A DNA stretch of 34,977 nucleotides from contig CAIZSE010000088.1 of assembly GCA_903935585.1 (NCBI GenBank), forward strand, positions 1 through 34,977, given 5' to 3'. The position numbers and the translations under genes are program-made. The notes beneath the pieces are model-generated. The model was not told where the DNA came from and ran no database searches. It saw only the letters and a program-made list of their open reading frames with translations. This document shows positions 33,301-34,977 of the stretch, one piece after another (positions within the stretch are counted from its first letter, which is position 1; the number at the start of each line of letters is the position of its first letter). Origin of the DNA: an uncultured Burkholderiales bacterium (lineage in GTDB: Bacteria; Pseudomonadota; Gammaproteobacteria; Burkholderiales; Burkholderiaceae_C).

Positions 33301-33583
33301 CGTCAAAGTAATAGCCAGCGGCCTTCAGGTGCTGGGCGCGTTCGTTGGTGTCTTGAGGAATTTCCCCGATTTGCGGGTTGACTGCGCCATCGCGCACCAG
33401 GTCAAACATGGCCATGTAACGCGCCATGGCGTGCGACAAGGATTCGGGGTCATCGTGCGCAAAGCGCAGTGCCTGCATGGGCGGCAGGCCGCTGTCGTCA
33501 GGCGCGGCGCTTGTGCGGCGCAAGCGCTCCAGCGGGTAGGGCCCCAGGTGAACGGGGCGGTCGCGGTATGAAAACAAACGCAT
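30365..33583 (-). CDS. self-sufficient reductive dehalogenase fused to flavin/[2Fe-2S] reductase
   Basis: 1072 residues. Residues about 390-615 form the corrinoid/[4Fe-4S] core of reductive dehalogenases. It contains GLGEVSRIGEV, TTDMPMTADRPIDFG and two ferredoxin clusters (Cys553-556-559-563 and Cys589-602-605-609). Residues 80-255 look like a degenerate copy of the core (HLKAAGYYFDASIMGICTLP versus NLKAASYYLGVDAVGLCAVP). From about 750 on is a phthalate-dioxygenase-reductase-like module: flavin site RPYSLAG (799-805), NAD site AGGIGVTPMI (865-874) and plant [2Fe-2S] Cys1018, 1023, 1026, 1057. There is no TAT signal and no RdhB anchor gene. This is the architecture of cytoplasmic, catabolic, oxygen-tolerant enzymes such as BhbA (bromoxynil). 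It probably reduces a halogenated phenolic or benzoate using NAD(P)H. The chosen ATG is 33583; TTG 33610 is possible. Confidence 0.88.
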   Translation of the reverse strand: MRLFSYRDRPVHLGPYPLERLRRTSAAPDDSGLPPMQALRFAHDDPESLSHAMARYMAMFDLVRDGAVNPQIGEIPQDTNERAQHLKAAGYYFDASIMGICTLPATAWLADPIRNPAVPALGEELAQSQPASFAAGMDMILADVLDSARTVHGPIAHHGQAIVILVEFARDPKPGEPGCDWLAGTQAQRAAVLAAQTAVLLSSYLRMLGHEARAHSASCSDLDLGRLALAAGLTDAEGRNPYVGDRFALAAVSTTLALAPDQALSPQQNRWHTHGPAWWLGRGTFKGALHRDGFAQREFRQGAHPFETLKRRDTPTTFIDHERVPRFPKRADFFARALFGDLGKTVQDSAKNAHYVMKSPIGACARRALGALLLLQFGPARGPVAASTADPLRNADNLKAASYYLGVDAVGLCAVPEWAYYSHDAGGNPMPAYHANALNLLIDQGHETMEGASGDDWISVAQSMRAYLRFSLMGGILAEQIRRLGYSARVHSVLDGDVLQPPLLLLSGLGEVSRIGEVILNPFLGPRLKSGSVTTDMPMTADRPIDFGLQSFCESCNKCARECPSGAITAGPKLMYNGYEIWKSDAEKCARYRITNAAGGMCGRCMKTCPWNLEGLLADSLWRQVAMKLPAAAPALARLDDLMDRGSINPVKKWWWDIELDKRTGRYVQAQQTHRRGLQKDLKLRYEDQTLAVYPADKMPPPYPVTYPVNREEGIARYQTLLTPVQYQARLAAGQTDGLAPGPQPLQGEPPVFPVVLHRREEMAEGLARYEFKAPDGSALPPFEAGGHIDVVIAPEYQRPYSLAGDPADRSRYVLGVLREPPELGGRGGSALMHRAFREGRRVFVSRPVNHFALHEDAAHSWLLAGGIGVTPMIAMAHRLHALGKPFDFHYSAGSRKTAGFLKDLASAPWTERVRFHFKDEGQRADLMQLLPAYEPGRHVYTCGAPRFMDGVFEAATAHGWPEESMHREYFSVPEADAWVNQPFELLLQKSGRRLSVPADRSATEVLADAGVAIDVKCSDGLCGVCARHYDAQASDEVEHRDFVLGQKQRQHNIILCCSRAKHAGGLIALDL

Positions 33584-33600
33584 GGTGAAGATTCCCGGGT

Positions 33601-33735
33601 TCAGCCCCAACGCGCGGGCGAGCGCATGGCCATCAAGTTCTGGATGCCGCCATCGCCATGTGGCGCAACGCCATGCCTTGGCAACGCAGTGGCCATGCCG
33701 CCGCCAACGATGAGAAAGTCTGCGGTGGGGGTCAT
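33601..33735 (-). pseudogene. N-terminal stump of a FAD-dependent oxidoreductase
   Basis: A 44-codon frame starting MTPTADFLIVGGGMA, the unmistakable first strand and GxGxxG loop of a Rossmann FAD protein (DFLIVGGG). After Ala15 the sequence no longer reads like the family, and the frame stops at 33601, 17 bases before the dehalogenase ATG. It looks like a gene reduced by deletion to its first 15 codons plus scar. A short tail in the dehalogenase frame (GHALARALGLNPG) may be another remnant piece. Confidence 0.6.
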
Positions 33736-33751
33736 GGGATTGACTGTTCTT

Positions 33752-34609
33752 TCAATCAGCCACTCGCTGGCCGGAGACTTTCACCACCTCCGGCTGCACC
33801 TCAATCATGCCGTAAGGTCCGACCAGCTCGCCTGCCAGGGTCTGTCCCTGCACCTGCAGCTTGGCGGCCTGCAACTGGCCGTCGGCGTTGATGAAACTGA
33901 AATGCAGCTGGGCGCCGTCGATGCGCGCACCCAGCAAGGGCTGCACTTGCGAGCCCCAGGCCAGGCTGCCGCCCAAGCGCTGGTGCCGCTGCGTCAGATT
34001 GAGCAGCACCGGGCCACGGCGGTCCAGTCCTTGCACCGCCCACTGGCCAGCCGCCACGGCAGGCACGGTCCACAAATAGCCGGTGTGGCCGCCCACGCGG
34101 ATCACCTGGTCCGGCTCCCAATCACCCATCGAAAACGAGTTGGACACCACCCGCGTGCCCGGACGCATTTTCAAAATCGTGGGGCGCAACTGCGCGTTCA
34201 ACTCTTCCAGCAGGTACAGGGTGACCACGCTGGCTTTGGAGAAGTCTTCCTTGAAGATGTCGCCATGCACGATGCGCACACGGTCTGCCACCCCCGCCCG
34301 TTGCGCGTTGCGCTGGGCCAGGGCGGCCAGGTCCTTGTTGTACTCAATGCCCCAGGCCCGTGCCCCGAACTGCCGCGCCGCCGCGATCGGGATCTTGCCG
34401 TCGCCCGCACCCAGGTCCACCACCTCGTCCTCGGGCGTGACCCGCGCCGCCGCCAGCATCTGCGTGACCAGCTCATCGCGCGTGGGCAACCACATCACGT
34501 CCTTGCCCATTTGGCCCAGCTTGGGGGCATAAATTTCGGTCGGCAGGCTGCTGCAGGCTTGCAACAGCAACAAGGCCGCAAGGGGCCAAAGGCGGGTGAG
34601 CTTGGGCAT
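33752..34609 (-). CDS. class I SAM-dependent methyltransferase with lipoprotein-like signal
   Basis: 285 residues. Motif I is VVDLGAGDGKIPIAAA, followed by GIEYNKDLAALA and HGDIFKEDFSKASVV. These resemble the FAM173/ATPSCKMT-like lysine methyltransferase group and related bacterial proteins. The N terminus MPKLTRLWPLAALLLLQACSSLP is a lipoprotein signal with lipobox LQAC, which would place the protein outside the cytoplasm where SAM is not expected. The C-terminal third (from about 175) is strand-rich and unassigned. The start is ATG 34609; TTG 34630 is weaker. It is upstream of the FAD stump and dehalogenase on the same strand. The 191 bases upstream contain no gene, only a GCGCG/CGCGC hairpin near 34740. 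Confidence 0.75.
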   Translation of the reverse strand: MPKLTRLWPLAALLLLQACSSLPTEIYAPKLGQMGKDVMWLPTRDELVTQMLAAARVTPEDEVVDLGAGDGKIPIAAARQFGARAWGIEYNKDLAALAQRNAQRAGVADRVRIVHGDIFKEDFSKASVVTLYLLEELNAQLRPTILKMRPGTRVVSNSFSMGDWEPDQVIRVGGHTGYLWTVPAVAAGQWAVQGLDRRGPVLLNLTQRHQRLGGSLAWGSQVQPLLGARIDGAQLHFSFINADGQLQAAKLQVQGQTLAGELVGPYGMIEVQPEVVKVSGQRVAD

Positions 34610-34800
34610 GGACTGGGCCTGACAGGTCAAGGGTGTTGAGAAGTTTTGCAGGGTAACCGGATTTCAGGGCCAGGGGAGCCATGGGGGTGACAGGGCGGAG
34701 CCTGCTGGCTGGCGGAGGTGTTGCCGGGGTTGGCATGCGCGGCTTTTCGCGCAGGTAAGTCGATGACCGGGTAAGACCTATTGCTCCGGCCCTTTGAAGT

Positions 34801-34977
34801 TTAAGCTGCATAGCGAACCCGACGGTCCTGGAAGTAACCAATAACCCGCTCGGGTGTTTTCTCCAACATCGACATATGTTAGTTGGCAGATTCTCGTAAT
34901 TTGGCATTGGTTCGCACTGGAACGCGTTTGCCCATCTCCTGCTTAAAGTCCGCATTCAGCCGCTCTTCTGGTTTGAT
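34801..34977 (-). pseudogene. IS630-type transposase, C-terminal remnant with in-frame stop
   Basis: Reading inward from the right edge, the frame gives KPEERLNADFKQEMGKRVPV, then RTNAKLRESAN, a TAA stop at 34876-34878, and in the same frame HMSMLEKTPERVIGYFQDRRV ending RYAA before TAA at 34801. This is the C-terminal end of IS630-family transposases (PEERLNADLK...YFQDPRVKYAA type). The internal stop shows that the gene is broken. The rest of the element lies beyond the window; its terminal inverted repeat could not be placed with certainty. Confidence 0.75.

Noticed and set aside
32111-33571. 486-codon open frame opposite the dehalogenase
   Set aside because: Shadow frame in high-GC DNA; the other strand carries the cofactor motifs.
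34473-34955. 160-codon minus-strand frame across the upstream region and IS remnant
   Set aside because: A different frame matches IS630 transposase on both sides of its stop; this one is a chance frame.

Overview
The window is a GC-rich chromosomal segment of a betaproteobacterium, most likely order Burkholderiales and probably family Comamonadaceae. This is an inference from gene content: two Bug/TctC-type solute receptors, a metX-metW pair, a self-contained reductive dehalogenase, FadR- and LysR-regulated catabolic genes and a lipocalin. I see no rRNA or tRNA genes, no CRISPR array and no prophage. The only mobile-element trace is a decayed IS630-type transposase end at the right edge (34801-34977).

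Left part (1-10.3 kb), mostly housekeeping and transport. An RRM protein with a long glycine-rich tail runs off the left edge. It is followed by an ammonium transporter, and then a 540-base gene-free stretch holding a near-consensus sigma-70 promoter, a structured RNA and a terminator just ahead of a GNAT acetyltransferase. Next come a GDT1-family cation exporter, a formate/nitrite-type channel, and the methionine unit metX-metW-MFS behind a SAM-II-like riboswitch plus terminator. A phosphorylase of the AMP phosphorylase/thymidine phosphorylase family paired with a PRPP-synthetase-like protein closes this part.

Middle part (10.3-26.2 kb), mostly catabolic and redox genes. An aromatic-type FAD monooxygenase, a DUF2783 protein and a VOC dioxygenase form an operon behind a 22-bp palindrome. 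A ParE-type toxin-antitoxin pair follows. Next is a cluster with a FadR regulator, a Bug receptor, an isocitrate lyase/PEP mutase-like lyase and an SDR that lacks the canonical catalytic residues, plus a lipocalin. Further on are an MpaB-type oxygenase convergent with a c-type cytochrome, pyroglutamyl peptidase, an aldehyde dehydrogenase, a LysR regulator divergent from a DODA-type dioxygenase, and a cytochrome b561-YceI-YceI operon.

Right part (26.4-35 kb): a universal stress protein with a leader hairpin, an argE-Bug operon, a NIPSNAP protein, and a 1072-residue reductive dehalogenase fused to its own flavin/NAD/[2Fe-2S] reductase with an SDR just downstream. Upstream of the dehalogenase are the stump of a FAD oxidoreductase gene, a methyltransferase with a lipoprotein-like signal, and the IS630 remnant. 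The dehalogenase, the unassigned structured RNA and the riboswitch-controlled metXW unit are the features I would look at first.
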